Shown here: piece by piece, positions 42,607-50,768 of the stretch
Numbering within the stretch: the first letter of the stretch is position 1
Layout of the letters: the number at the start of each line of letters is the position of its first letter
Assembly (NCBI RefSeq): GCF_025770785.1
Contig: NZ_JANZLA010000006.1
Span: 186,001-250,000, forward strand
Source of the DNA: Cellulomonas sp. SG140
GTDB lineage: Bacteria > Actinomycetota > Actinomycetes > Actinomycetales > Cellulomonadaceae
Direction of reading: 5' to 3'
Length of the DNA stretch: 64,000 bases
Notes under the pieces: model-generated
Database searches by the model: none
The model's input: the letters and a program-made list of their open reading frames with translations, nothing else
Told to the model about the DNA's origin: nothing
Program-made: the position numbers and the translations under genes

Positions 42607-42694
42607 GTGGGCCTCGACGCGGGGCGCTGGACGGGCAGGCGGAGGCATCCGCACCCAGTCGATCACGGAGCCGGGACGCCCGTTCGAGGCCCAC
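42607..42694 (-). ncRNA. Candidate structured 5' leader (three-way junction) of rplY
   Basis: The minus-strand transcript can fold into a closed element. P1: 11 bp, 42694-42684 with 42617-42607. P2: 6 bp, 42683-42678 with 42636-42631, stacked directly on P1 on its 5' side and separated by 13 nt on the 3' side. Two hairpins lie inside P2: CCCGG/CUGGG (42675-42671 with 42658-42654, one G-U pair) and GCGGA-UGCC-UCCGC (42652-42639). It lies ~75-165 nt before the rplY start and downstream of a likely promoter. Autogenous control by the ribosomal protein is inference. Confidence 0.5.
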
Positions 42695-42750
42695 ATCGCT
42701 GCGGGTCCCACGGCCGACCGTCCGACATCCCTCGCCGAGGCAACCCGAGG

Positions 42751-42780
42751 ATCCTACCGGTCGGCGGGAGTGGCTCCCAA
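42751..42780 (-). promoter_or_regulatory. Likely housekeeping promoter of rplY
   Basis: On the minus strand TTGGGA (42780-42775) and TAGGAT (42756-42751) are separated by 18 nt, a reasonable sigma-70-type match in GC-rich DNA. The start site would fall near 42744, giving a leader of about 210 nt. The remaining part of 42531-42809 contains no gene. Confidence 0.45.
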
Positions 42781-42809
42781 CCCCGGCCGGCCGGTGCGTG
42801 GTGCGAAGG

Positions 42810-43793
42810 TCAGGCCTGCCCGTCGAACAGCGACGTGACGGAGCCGTCGTCGAACACCTCGCGGATGGCGCGGGCCAGCAGCGGGGCGATGGACAGCACC
42901 GTCAGCTTGGGGAACTGCACCTCTTCGGCGATCGGCAGGGTGTCGGTGACGACGACCTCACGGGCGCCGCACGCCTCGAGGCGCGCGACGGCCGGGTCGG
43001 ACAGCACGCCGTGGGTCGCCGCGACGAGCACGTCCTTGGCACCGGCCTCGAGCACCACGCGCACCGCCTCGGAGATGGTGCCCGCGGTGTCGATCAGGTC
43101 GTCGACCAGCACGCAGCTGCGGCCCTCGACGTCACCGACCACCCGGTTGGCCACGGCCTGGTTGGGCCGGCGGATGTCACGGGTCTTGTGCACGAACGCC
43201 AGGGGGCCGCCGCCGAGCTTGGCCGCCCACTGCTCGGCGACCCGGATGCGCCCGGCGTCCGGCGAGACGACCGTCACGTTCGAGGTGTCCACCCGGGTAC
43301 GGACGTACTCGACCAGGATCGGCATTGCCCACAGGTGGTCCACCGGCCCGTCGAAGAACCCCTGGATCTGCGCGGCGTGCAGGTCGACGCTCATGATCCG
43401 GTCGGCGCCGGCCGTCTTGAACAGGTCCGCCATCAGGCGGGCGGAGATCGGCTCGCGGCCGCGGTGCTTCTTGTCCTGCCGGGCGTAGCCGTAGAACGGC
43501 GCGACGACGGTGACGGTCTTGGCCGAGGCGCGCTTGAGCGCGTCGACCATGAGCAGCTGCTCCATGATCCAGGTGTTCACCGGACGGGTGTGGGACTGCA
43601 GGACGAACGCGTCCGCACCCCGGACCGACTCGCCGAACCGCGTGTAGATCTCGCCGTTGGCGAAGTCGTAGGCGGTGGTGGGCACCAGCTCGACGCCCAG
43701 GTGCTGCGCCACGTCGGTCGCGAGCTCGGGGTGAGCACGGCCCGAGACCAGCACGAGTCGCTTCTCACCGTCCGTGGTGATGATGCCGGTCAT
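42810..43793 (-). CDS. prs: Ribose-phosphate pyrophosphokinase
   Basis: Makes PRPP from ribose 5-phosphate and ATP for nucleotide, His and Trp synthesis. The 327-residue protein has the class I signatures: FANGEIYTRFGESVRGADAFVLQS, PFYGYARQDKKHRGREPISARLMADL, the metal-binding VDLHAAQIQGFFDGPVDHL, SPDAGRIRVAEQWA, and the PRPP loop VLVDDLIDTAGTI. The ATG overlaps the glmU stop by 4 nt; glmU-prs is a conserved actinobacterial pair. Confidence 0.97.
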   Translation of the reverse strand: MTGIITTDGEKRLVLVSGRAHPELATDVAQHLGVELVPTTAYDFANGEIYTRFGESVRGADAFVLQSHTRPVNTWIMEQLLMVDALKRASAKTVTVVAPFYGYARQDKKHRGREPISARLMADLFKTAGADRIMSVDLHAAQIQGFFDGPVDHLWAMPILVEYVRTRVDTSNVTVVSPDAGRIRVAEQWAAKLGGGPLAFVHKTRDIRRPNQAVANRVVGDVEGRSCVLVDDLIDTAGTISEAVRVVLEAGAKDVLVAATHGVLSDPAVARLEACGAREVVVTDTLPIAEEVQFPKLTVLSIAPLLARAIREVFDDGSVTSLFDGQA

Positions 43794-45310
43794 CGGGCGG
43801 TGTCCTTGTCCTCGGGTGCAGCGGCGGGGTCGGCGGCGGGGGCATCGGGGTCGACGGGGTCGTCGGGCGGGCGGAGGCCGCGAGCGCGGGCAGCGGCCTC
43901 GGCTGCAGCCGAGTCGGGCCGGGTGCGCTGCACCCAGTTCTCCACCGTGCGCTGGCTGGTGGCGTTCACGGCCAGCGCGCCGGGAGGCACGTCGCGGCGG
44001 ACGACCGTGCCGGCGCCCGTGAACGCGCCGTCGCCGACGGTGACCGGTGCGACCAGCATCGTGTCGGCGCCGATGCGCACGTGCGAGCCGATCGTGGTGC
44101 GGTGCTTCGTCGTGCCGTCGTAGTTGGCCGTGACCGAGGCCGCGCCGATGTTGGTGTGGTCGCCGATCTGCGCGTCGCCGATGTACGACAGGTGCGGCAC
44201 CTTGGACCCCGTGCCGATCACCGCGTTCTTGGTCTCGACGAACGCGCCGATCTTGCCGCCCTCGCCGAGCACGGTGCCGGGACGCAGGTAGGAGAAGGGG
44301 CCGACGGTCGCGCCGGCGGCGATCACCGCGAGCGAGCCGTGGGACCGGACGACCGACGCGCCGGGGCCGACCTCGACGTCCGTCAGCGTGGTGTCCGGGC
44401 CGATGGTCGCGCCCGTCGCCACCGTGGTGGCGCCGAACAGCTGGGTGCCGGGCAGCAGCGTGACGTCCTGGGCCAGGTCGACGTCCACGTCGACCCAGGT
44501 GGTGGCCGGGTCGACCACCGTGACGCCGGACCGCATCCAGTCCTCGAGGATGCGGCGGTTCAGCTCCGCCCGGAGCACGGCCAGCTGCACGCGGTCGTTG
44601 ACGCCCTCCACCGAGAGGGTGTCGTCCGTGCGCAGGGCCCGCACCCGGCCGCCGTCGCCACGGGCGATGGCCAGGACGTCCGTCAGGTACACCTCGCCGG
44701 CCGCGTTGTCCCGGCCGAGCCGGGTCAGCGCCGAGCGCAGCACCGCCGCGTCGAACACGTAGGTGGAGGTGTTGATCTCGCGGATCTCGCGCTGCTGGTC
44801 GTCGGCGTCCTTCTCCTCGACGACGCCCGCGACGTCACCGGTGCCCGGCTCGCGCAGCACGCGCCCGTAGCCCGTCGGGTCCGCCACCTCGGTGGTGAGC
44901 ACCGTCACCGCGTCGGCGTCCTCGTGGTGCGCCAGCAGCAGCTGCTGCAGCGTGCCGGTGTCCAGCAACGGCACGTCGCCCGCCATCACCACGATCGAGC
45001 CGTCCACCTGCCGGGCCGCGTCGAGCGCCGCGAGCGCCACCTGGACCGCGCGGCCCGTGCCGGGGATCTCGTCCTGGTCGGCCACCAGCGCCTCGGGGTC
45101 GATCTGGGCGAGGTGCTCGACGACCGCCTCCCGCCCGTGCCGGACGACCACCACGACGCGCTCCGGCTCCAGCGCACGGGCGGTGGTCACCGCGTGACCG
45201 AGCATGGAGCGGCCGGCCAACGTGTGCAGCACCTTGGGGACGGCCGAGCGCATCCGGGTGCCCTCCCCCGCTGCGAGGACGACGACGGCTGCGGGGCGGG
45301 GGATCGTCAC
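43790..45310 (-). CDS. glmU: Bifunctional GlcN-1-P acetyltransferase / GlcNAc-1-P uridyltransferase
   Basis: Makes UDP-GlcNAc, the precursor of peptidoglycan and of the amino sugars in the nearby island. The 506-residue protein has an N-terminal pyrophosphorylase domain (AVVVLAAGEGTRMRSAVPKVLHTLAG, VMAGDVPLL, GYGRVLRE) and a C-terminal left-handed beta-helix acetyltransferase (GPFSYLRPGTVLGEGGKIGAFVETKNA, HLSYIGDAQIGDHTNIGAASVTANYDG). A ~45-residue Pro/Ala/Asp-rich tail follows, as in other actinobacteria. GTG 45310 has GAGGAG 10 nt upstream; the longer open frame upstream is not protein-like. Confidence 0.96.
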   Translation of the reverse strand: MTIPRPAAVVVLAAGEGTRMRSAVPKVLHTLAGRSMLGHAVTTARALEPERVVVVVRHGREAVVEHLAQIDPEALVADQDEIPGTGRAVQVALAALDAARQVDGSIVVMAGDVPLLDTGTLQQLLLAHHEDADAVTVLTTEVADPTGYGRVLREPGTGDVAGVVEEKDADDQQREIREINTSTYVFDAAVLRSALTRLGRDNAAGEVYLTDVLAIARGDGGRVRALRTDDTLSVEGVNDRVQLAVLRAELNRRILEDWMRSGVTVVDPATTWVDVDVDLAQDVTLLPGTQLFGATTVATGATIGPDTTLTDVEVGPGASVVRSHGSLAVIAAGATVGPFSYLRPGTVLGEGGKIGAFVETKNAVIGTGSKVPHLSYIGDAQIGDHTNIGAASVTANYDGTTKHRTTIGSHVRIGADTMLVAPVTVGDGAFTGAGTVVRRDVPPGALAVNATSQRTVENWVQRTRPDSAAAEAAARARGLRPPDDPVDPDAPAADPAAAPEDKDTAR

Positions 45311-45468
45311 CTTCAGGGTGCTCCTCGCGGGCTTCTGCGGGATTCTGCCGGGCACGACGCGCGCCGGGCGGGCGGACCGTGCACCCGAGTCTACCGCCGC
45401 GGCACCGGCCGACCGGCCGTCTCGGACGGGTGCGGACCTCGTCGGACGCTCACCCCAGGGGCGACCGA

Positions 45469-46839
45469 TCAGCCGATGACCACGATGTCCGAGCCGTCCT
45501 GGGCCAGCGCGAGGAGCAGCCCGTCGAACCCGAGGAGCCGCTGGTGGCCGGCCGGCAGGGGCGCACGCCACAGCACGGCACCCGTCCGCAGGTCGAGCGC
45601 CGCCACGTCCGTGCCGAGCGCGACGACCAGCACCCGGCCGTCCGTGACCGGCGGCAGCTGCTGGACCGGAAGGGCGGCCTGCCAGCGCACCGTCCCCGTC
45701 GACCCGTCGACCGCCGTCACACCCCCGTCCCGGGTGACGTACACGACGCCGCCCAGCACCAGGACGCCCGCCGGGGAGGCTCCCGGCAGCTGCCACAGCT
45801 GCCGGCCGGTCGAGCCGAAGGCCCGCAGCACGCCGCTCCGCAGGAGCGTGAGGCCGGGCAGGCTGCCGTCGTCGGACGCGATGCCCACCGGCTCGCCGTC
45901 GAGGCGCAGGTCGCGGTCGGGACCGACGACGAGCGTGCCCGCCGCGTCGGGCAGCACCAGCCGGCCGTCCGCCAGGGGCTGCGCACCCGCGTAGCCGCGC
46001 AGGTCGACGGAGCGGCGGACCTTCCCGTCGGCCCCGAGCAGGTCCAGGGCCGTGTCACCGGCGACCGCCACCAGGTCCCCGACCCGCACCACGCCGTGGC
46101 CGGTGCCGTCCTGCAGGACCGACGGCGCCGTGCGCCACCGCTCGGCGCCCGAGCTCGCGTCCACGCCCACCACCTGGTGCCGCGCGGAGGACACCAGGAC
46201 CGCCAGCCCGCCGTGCAGGACGACACCGAGGTGCGAGAGGTCGGCGGCGACCGCATGGCTGGCCCGGACGGAGCCGTCGCGCGGGTCGACCACGACCAGA
46301 TGGGCCTGCGTCGCCTGCGAGGTGCTGACCGAGGGCCCCGAGCTCATCACGACGGCGTCGGTGAGCAGGCACACGATGCGGGACGCGTCGTCCGGGACAC
46401 GCTCGCAGGACCCCGTCGGCCGGAGCGCACCCCCCTTGGCGGTCCGGGCGGTGTCCGGTCCGATCACCGACCTGGTCCAGCGCGCGTGGCCGTCACGGCC
46501 GTCGAGCTCGACGACCCCGATGGAGCCGTCCGTCGCGAGGACGGGGCCGACGACCGTCCCGCGCCAGGCGACGCCCTGGCTGACCGACACGAACCGCGAC
46601 GCGTCGAGCGACCAACGGACCGTCAGCGAACGGTCGACCGGCGCCACCACCTGCGTGCGGTCGGAGAGGCGGTCCCAGCCGGCTCGCGCCCAGGCGTCCG
46701 CGGCCCACTGGCCGGCGACCAGTGCGAGGACGACCGCGGCGGCGCCTGCGAGCAGCCAGAGCCGGGTGCGGCCCGAGGGCGGCCGGTGCCGCGGACCTGG
46801 CGTCGGCGCAGGCTCGTCGTCGAGCTCGATGGGCACCAT
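45469..46839 (-). CDS. Membrane-anchored PQQ-repeat beta-propeller protein
   Basis: A 456-residue protein with one N-terminal membrane helix (~28-47) and an outside domain built of PQQ-like repeats (VVELDGRDGHARW, VVVDPRDGSVRASHAV, VVGVDASSGAERWRT, VTAVDGSTGTVRWQAALP, VAALDLRTGAVLWRAPLP). Such proteins often act as BamB-like or outer-wall scaffolds; the exact role is unknown. The start is uncertain: ATG 46839 is chosen because the mature-looking MVPIELDDE start follows, but GTG 46848 or GTG 46881 are possible and none has a good ribosome site. Confidence 0.82.
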   Translation of the reverse strand: MVPIELDDEPAPTPGPRHRPPSGRTRLWLLAGAAAVVLALVAGQWAADAWARAGWDRLSDRTQVVAPVDRSLTVRWSLDASRFVSVSQGVAWRGTVVGPVLATDGSIGVVELDGRDGHARWTRSVIGPDTARTAKGGALRPTGSCERVPDDASRIVCLLTDAVVMSSGPSVSTSQATQAHLVVVDPRDGSVRASHAVAADLSHLGVVLHGGLAVLVSSARHQVVGVDASSGAERWRTAPSVLQDGTGHGVVRVGDLVAVAGDTALDLLGADGKVRRSVDLRGYAGAQPLADGRLVLPDAAGTLVVGPDRDLRLDGEPVGIASDDGSLPGLTLLRSGVLRAFGSTGRQLWQLPGASPAGVLVLGGVVYVTRDGGVTAVDGSTGTVRWQAALPVQQLPPVTDGRVLVVALGTDVAALDLRTGAVLWRAPLPAGHQRLLGFDGLLLALAQDGSDIVVIG

Positions 46840-46925
46840 CGCGGAGGGCACCAGCCGACGGTAACCAGCGGGATGCGCCACCGGGTGCCGATCGACGTGC
46901 GCGGGGTCCGTGGAGACGCACTGGC

Positions 46926-47807
46926 ATGATCGGCGCCGTGGCGGCGAACGGCGGGCTGGTGGTCGTCTCGCCGCACCTGGACGACGCCGTCCTGTCCCTG
47001 GGCGCGCACCTCGCGGCGCGGGTCGCCGCCGGGGAGCACGTGGAGGTCTGGACGGCGTTCACGCAGGCCCCGGCGGCCGGTCAGGTGCCCCGTGGGCTGC
47101 GGCGGTTCGCCGACTACACCGCCCGGCTGGCGGAGGACGACCACGCGCTGGGTGTGCTCGGAGCGGGAGGTCGGCGGTTCGACCTGCCGGAGCGGGTGTG
47201 GCGGATGCCGCGGGCGCGCGGTCTGCGCGCCGCCTTCCGGACACCTGCCGACTCCTCCGGGTTCGAGCAGCTGGGCCACCTGGAGGACCTGGTCGCCGAG
47301 GCGCTCGCCCGTCCGGGGGTGCGCGTGCTGGCGCCGCTCGGGATCGGCCACCACGTCGACCACGTCGAGGTCGCGGTGGCGGCCCTCACCGCCGCCCTGC
47401 GCCTGCAGGCGACCGACCGGGTCGGCTTCTACGAGGACTTCTACGCGCTGGGCAACGGCGCGCGTCACCGGCACCCGGTCACCCGCGCGCACGCCGGTTC
47501 GCCGTGGCGCCGGCTGCGCGAGGCACCCGGGTGGGCGGGTCCGGCGGAGGGCGTGGTGCTCGCCGGGACCGCCGCGATCGGCGTCGGCCCGTCGCTCGAC
47601 GTGTACGTGCGGGGGTGGACGTCGCTGGACTGGCAGTGCACGGTGCACCCGGTGGACCGCTGGTCGCAGGACCGCCAGCTGGCAGCGGTGGCGGAGTACC
47701 GCAGCCAGACGCCGGCCCTGGGCGGGATGCGCCAGCTGGGGCCGATGCTGCGCCGCGCGCACCGGCTGCGCGGCGGTGACGTCATCTGGTCGGTACGGCC
47801 TCGCTGA
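46926..47807 (+). CDS. PIG-L/LmbE-family deacetylase
   Basis: A 293-residue zinc deacetylase-like protein of the family that removes N-acetyl groups from GlcNAc conjugates. The metal-site motif is SPHLDDAVLSLGAHL (Leu replaces the usual Pro in HPDD) and the second metal His lies in GIGHHVDHVEV. The family also includes mycothiol enzymes, but this shorter variant and the adjacent glycosyltransferase suggest a cell-surface glycan substrate. Divergent from the PQQ-repeat gene; its last 26 bp overlap the convergent glycosyltransferase gene. Confidence 0.86.
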   Translation: MIGAVAANGGLVVVSPHLDDAVLSLGAHLAARVAAGEHVEVWTAFTQAPAAGQVPRGLRRFADYTARLAEDDHALGVLGAGGRRFDLPERVWRMPRARGLRAAFRTPADSSGFEQLGHLEDLVAEALARPGVRVLAPLGIGHHVDHVEVAVAALTAALRLQATDRVGFYEDFYALGNGARHRHPVTRAHAGSPWRRLREAPGWAGPAEGVVLAGTAAIGVGPSLDVYVRGWTSLDWQCTVHPVDRWSQDRQLAAVAEYRSQTPALGGMRQLGPMLRRAHRLRGGDVIWSVRPR

Positions 47808-49134
47808 CGGCGTCGACCGGAGGCCGCGCGGCCGCCGGGACGGTGCCGTCCCAGAGGTCCGCCGCCCCGAGGGTCACCGCGCCGTCCCAGCCGTCCGACG
47901 CGTCGGCGGGGCCTCGGGCGGCGCGGCGGATCACGTCGGCCAGCCGAGCGCACTGCTGACCCTCCCCGAGCTGCCGCGCACGCAGCTGCGCCGCGGCACC
48001 CAGGCGCTCGCGCAGCGCCCGGTCCCCCAACGTGCCCAGAGCCTGCGCGTAGGACGCCGGGTCGGGCGGCACGACGAGGGCCGACACACCGTCCTCGACG
48101 ACGCCGTTCGCGGTGTCGGACACCAGCAGCGCCAGCCGCTCGTGGGCGGCCTCGTTGAGCACGTACGCCTGCGTGTCCACCACCGAGGGGAAGGCGAACA
48201 CGTCGGCGTCGGCGTAGACACCCCCGAGCTCGCCGCGCGGGTACGGACCGATCACCGTGACCCGGTCGGCGATGCCGAGCCGCGCGGCCTCCACGGCCAG
48301 CCGCTCGCGCAGCGGCCCTCCGCCGACGAGCGCGAGGTGCACGTCGACGCCCTGGTCGACCGCTCGCCGCACGGCGTGCAGCAGCACCGGCAGGTTCTTC
48401 TCCGGGGCGAACCGCCCGACGTACAGCATCCGCAGGGCACCGGGACGCCAGACGAGCTCGGCGGGCACGGGGGCGGCGGGCAGCCGGTCGATCCCCGTCG
48501 GCAGGACCGTGACGCGGGCGTCGGGGCAGAGCGCCCCGTAGGTGGGCAGTCCCTTGCGGGACAGCAGCACCACCTCCCGCGCATCGGCGTGCAGCGCGGC
48601 GGTCGTGCGGTCCACCAGCCGGCCGGCCCGACGGTCGGGCTGGTCACCCGTCGCCGTCGGACGCCGCAGGAACGCCCGGCGGGCACGTGCGGACACGGTC
48701 AGCAGCAGCAGCGGCTTGACGCCTCCGGACCAGACCGCGCGCAGGGGGTTGTAGTAGGCCGTCGCGCCGGTGGTGTCCGTGGACACGACCATCACCAGGG
48801 GGATCGAGTAGAACGCCGCCAGGATGATCCCCAGCACGCCGACCCGGCCGAGGGTCGAGACCACGACGACGTCCGGACGGTCCTTGCGCGCCCGGAGCAG
48901 CTCGCCGAGCACCGAGTACCGCGCGTGGTGGTCGCCGGGGTACCCGACGTCGTGCAGGGAGCGGAAGATCACCTGCTCGTCGTCGCGCCGGTGACCCCCG
49001 ATGCCGCCCGCCGGGGCGAACGTCCGGGGCTCGAGCCCCAGCAGCCGCAGCTCGCGCTGCCAGGACTCCACCATGTACGACGGACCGGCCGCCTGCCCGA
49101 GCGGCAGGTCGGCGAAGACCCACACCCTGACCAC
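47782..49134 (-). CDS. Family 4 glycosyltransferase
   Basis: A 450-residue GT-B enzyme. RVWVFADLPLGQAAGPSYMVESWQRELRLLG starts the acceptor domain. LRMLYVGRFAPEKNLPVLLHAV, LALVGGGPLRERLAVEA, VTVIGPYPRGELGGVYADADVFAFPSVVDTQAYVLNEAA form the donor domain; the first Glu of the usual EX7E motif is replaced by Thr-Gln. GTG 49134 is preferred from GAGGGGCGG upstream and the usual start position of the family; an ATG at 49239 would add 35 residues of low quality. Paired TCACCC elements lie 170-200 bp upstream. Confidence 0.85.
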   Translation of the reverse strand: MVRVWVFADLPLGQAAGPSYMVESWQRELRLLGLEPRTFAPAGGIGGHRRDDEQVIFRSLHDVGYPGDHHARYSVLGELLRARKDRPDVVVVSTLGRVGVLGIILAAFYSIPLVMVVSTDTTGATAYYNPLRAVWSGGVKPLLLLTVSARARRAFLRRPTATGDQPDRRAGRLVDRTTAALHADAREVVLLSRKGLPTYGALCPDARVTVLPTGIDRLPAAPVPAELVWRPGALRMLYVGRFAPEKNLPVLLHAVRRAVDQGVDVHLALVGGGPLRERLAVEAARLGIADRVTVIGPYPRGELGGVYADADVFAFPSVVDTQAYVLNEAAHERLALLVSDTANGVVEDGVSALVVPPDPASYAQALGTLGDRALRERLGAAAQLRARQLGEGQQCARLADVIRRAARGPADASDGWDGAVTLGAADLWDGTVPAAARPPVDAVSEAVPTR

Positions 49135-49357
49135 GTCCGTGAACCGCCCCTCGTGCCCTCGATGGTGTCGCACCGGCCATGCCACTCGGAACCGGGACGA
49201 GTATCGGGCACGGGGCTGGGTCCTGGTGCCGAACGCCATGCCGACATCGTGGCGGTGCCGGTGTGCGGAGGACCATCGGGTTCTCCCCCCATCGGACCCT
49301 GAGGTTCACCCGCAGGAACGGGGGCTCACCCCGGGCACCGCTACGCTTCCGCACGAC
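49135..49357. promoter_or_regulatory. Divergent promoter region before the TPP riboswitch
   Basis: TTCACCCG (49305-49312) and TCACCCC (49326-49332) are direct copies of the island motif with a 20-bp period. They lie between the glycosyltransferase start (49134) and the riboswitch. Nothing else, and no gene, is supported here. Confidence 0.4.
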
Positions 49358-49446
49358 ACACGGGAGCCCCGGCAGGGGCTGAGAGGTAGCCGACGCCGCT
49401 ACGACCGTCGAACCTGATCCCGGGTCATGCCGGCGGAGGAAGTGGG
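49358..49446 (+). promoter_or_regulatory. TPP riboswitch (THI element)
   Basis: The thiamin pyrophosphate aptamer is recognisable from its conserved core: CGGGAGCCCC followed by GGGGCTGAGAGG (49375-49386 region), then GAACCTGATCCCGGGTCATGCCGGCG near 49410-49435, ending in GGAGGAAG, which is also the ribosome site of the next gene. Placement of the ribosome site directly after the aptamer suggests translational control: TPP binding would hide it. It predicts that the downstream MFS gene is repressed by thiamine. Confidence 0.95.
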
Positions 49447-49450
49447 ACTG

Positions 49451-50755
49451 ATGGCATCTGCCCGTCCAGCCGTGGACAGCGACGCACGTCTCGAGTGGTC
49501 GGCCCCGGCCGACGGCGGCCGGCGTGCGGTGCGCGGGGGCGCGCTCGGCAACTACGTCGACCAGTTCGACATCATGCTGCCGGTCGTCACCATGACGCCG
49601 GTCGCGGACCAGGTGTTCGGTGCGCAGCACGTGGTCGCGGCGACCGGGTGGGTGTTCGTCGCGACGCTGCTCGGCCGGCCGCTCGGCGCCGTGGTGCTCG
49701 GCCCGCTCGCCGACCGCCTCGGCCGCACGGCGACCACCCAGGTGGCGCTCGCCGGCATCGCGCTGACCACGGCGCTGGTCGCCGTCGTGCCGGACCACCG
49801 CGTGCTCGGCGCGGGCACGATCGCCCTGGTCGTGCTGCTGCGGTTCCTCGGCGGCGTGTTCGTCGGGGGCGAGTACTCGGCGGCGATCCCGCTGGCGATG
49901 GAGTGGAGCGCACCGCGCCGCCGGGGTGCCCTGAGCGGGCTGGTGATGGCGATGTCGCCGTGGGCCAACGCCACCATCTCGGCGGTGGTGCTGCTGCTCA
50001 CCTCGGTGCTGCCCCACGGGGCGTACGCCGCCTGGGGCTGGCGCGTGCCCTTCGTCGTCGGCGCCGTGCTGGCCGGCGCGCTCTGCCTCTACTACCGGTC
50101 ACTGGTGCCCGAGTCCGACTCCTGGCGGGCGGCGGCGCCCCGCACCCGGCCGCTGCGCGAGGTCCTGGTGGGCAGCCACCGTCGCGCGCTGTGGCAGGTG
50201 TTCGTGCTGATGAGCGGGCTGTGGCTGCTGACCCAGATGGCGGTGCCGACCCTGACCGCCCAGCTGCGGGCCGGCGGGCACCTCGACGCGCGCCAGCTGT
50301 CGTTCACCCTGCTGGTGGCGACGGCGGGTTCGGCCGTCGCGATGCACCTCGCGGGCGACGCCTCGACGCGGCTGGGGCGCCGACGCTTCTTCCTCGGCTT
50401 CGCCGCCGTCGTGGTGGTCGCCGCGCCGCTGACCTGGGCCGGCGTGCTCGCCGCCCGGGGGCTGGTGGCCGTCGCCGTGCTGGGCCTGGTGCTGCAGGTG
50501 GTGACCGTGACCGGGTACGCCCCGGTCGGCGCCTACCTCGCCGAGCGGTTCCCCGCCGGCGTGCGGGCCAGCGGGTACGGCGTGGGGTACAGCCTCTCGC
50601 TGGTGGTGCCGGCCCTCTACCCGCTGTGGTTGCCCGTGCTGCAACGCACGGTCGGGGGCGCCGCCGTGCCCGCCGTTCTGGTGCTCGGCGGGCTGCTGCT
50701 GGGCGCCGCCGCGTGGTGGGGCCCGGAGCCGGACGTCGACGCGCCGCTGGCCTGA
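49451..50755 (+). CDS. MFS transporter under TPP control, probable thiamine or thiamine-precursor permease
   Basis: A 434-residue 12-helix major facilitator of the metabolite:H+ symporter type. GALGNYVDQFDIMLPVVTMTPVADQVFG (helix 1), GRPLGAVVLGPLADRLGRTAT (motif A), LLRFLGGVFVGGEYSAAIPLAMEWSAPRRRGALSGLVM and AYLAERFPAGVRASGYGVGYS are typical. ATG 49451 follows GGAGGA by 10 nt; an in-frame ATG at 49427 lies inside the conserved riboswitch core and is rejected. Substrate is inferred only from the riboswitch, as no thiamine synthesis gene is in the window. Convergent with kbl, 13 bp apart. Confidence 0.85.
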   Translation: MASARPAVDSDARLEWSAPADGGRRAVRGGALGNYVDQFDIMLPVVTMTPVADQVFGAQHVVAATGWVFVATLLGRPLGAVVLGPLADRLGRTATTQVALAGIALTTALVAVVPDHRVLGAGTIALVVLLRFLGGVFVGGEYSAAIPLAMEWSAPRRRGALSGLVMAMSPWANATISAVVLLLTSVLPHGAYAAWGWRVPFVVGAVLAGALCLYYRSLVPESDSWRAAAPRTRPLREVLVGSHRRALWQVFVLMSGLWLLTQMAVPTLTAQLRAGGHLDARQLSFTLLVATAGSAVAMHLAGDASTRLGRRRFFLGFAAVVVVAAPLTWAGVLAARGLVAVAVLGLVLQVVTVTGYAPVGAYLAERFPAGVRASGYGVGYSLSLVVPALYPLWLPVLQRTVGGAAVPAVLVLGGLLLGAAAWWGPEPDVDAPLA

Positions 50756-50768
50756 ACGTCCGGCGGGG

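Noticed and set aside
45311..45796. N-terminal extension of glmU to 45796
   Set aside because: The added residues are Arg/Gly/Ala-rich shadow sequence; the conserved AVVVLAAGEGTRMR motif must be close to the N-terminus, matching GTG 45310.
46926..47807. PIG-L protein as the mycothiol enzyme MshB
   Set aside because: The metal motif is PHLDD and not the usual HPDD(E), and the genes around it are glycan-related; MshB identity cannot be supported.
49427..49450. In-frame ATG at 49427 as start of the MFS gene
   Set aside because: It lies inside the conserved core of the TPP riboswitch; ATG 49451 has a proper ribosome site.
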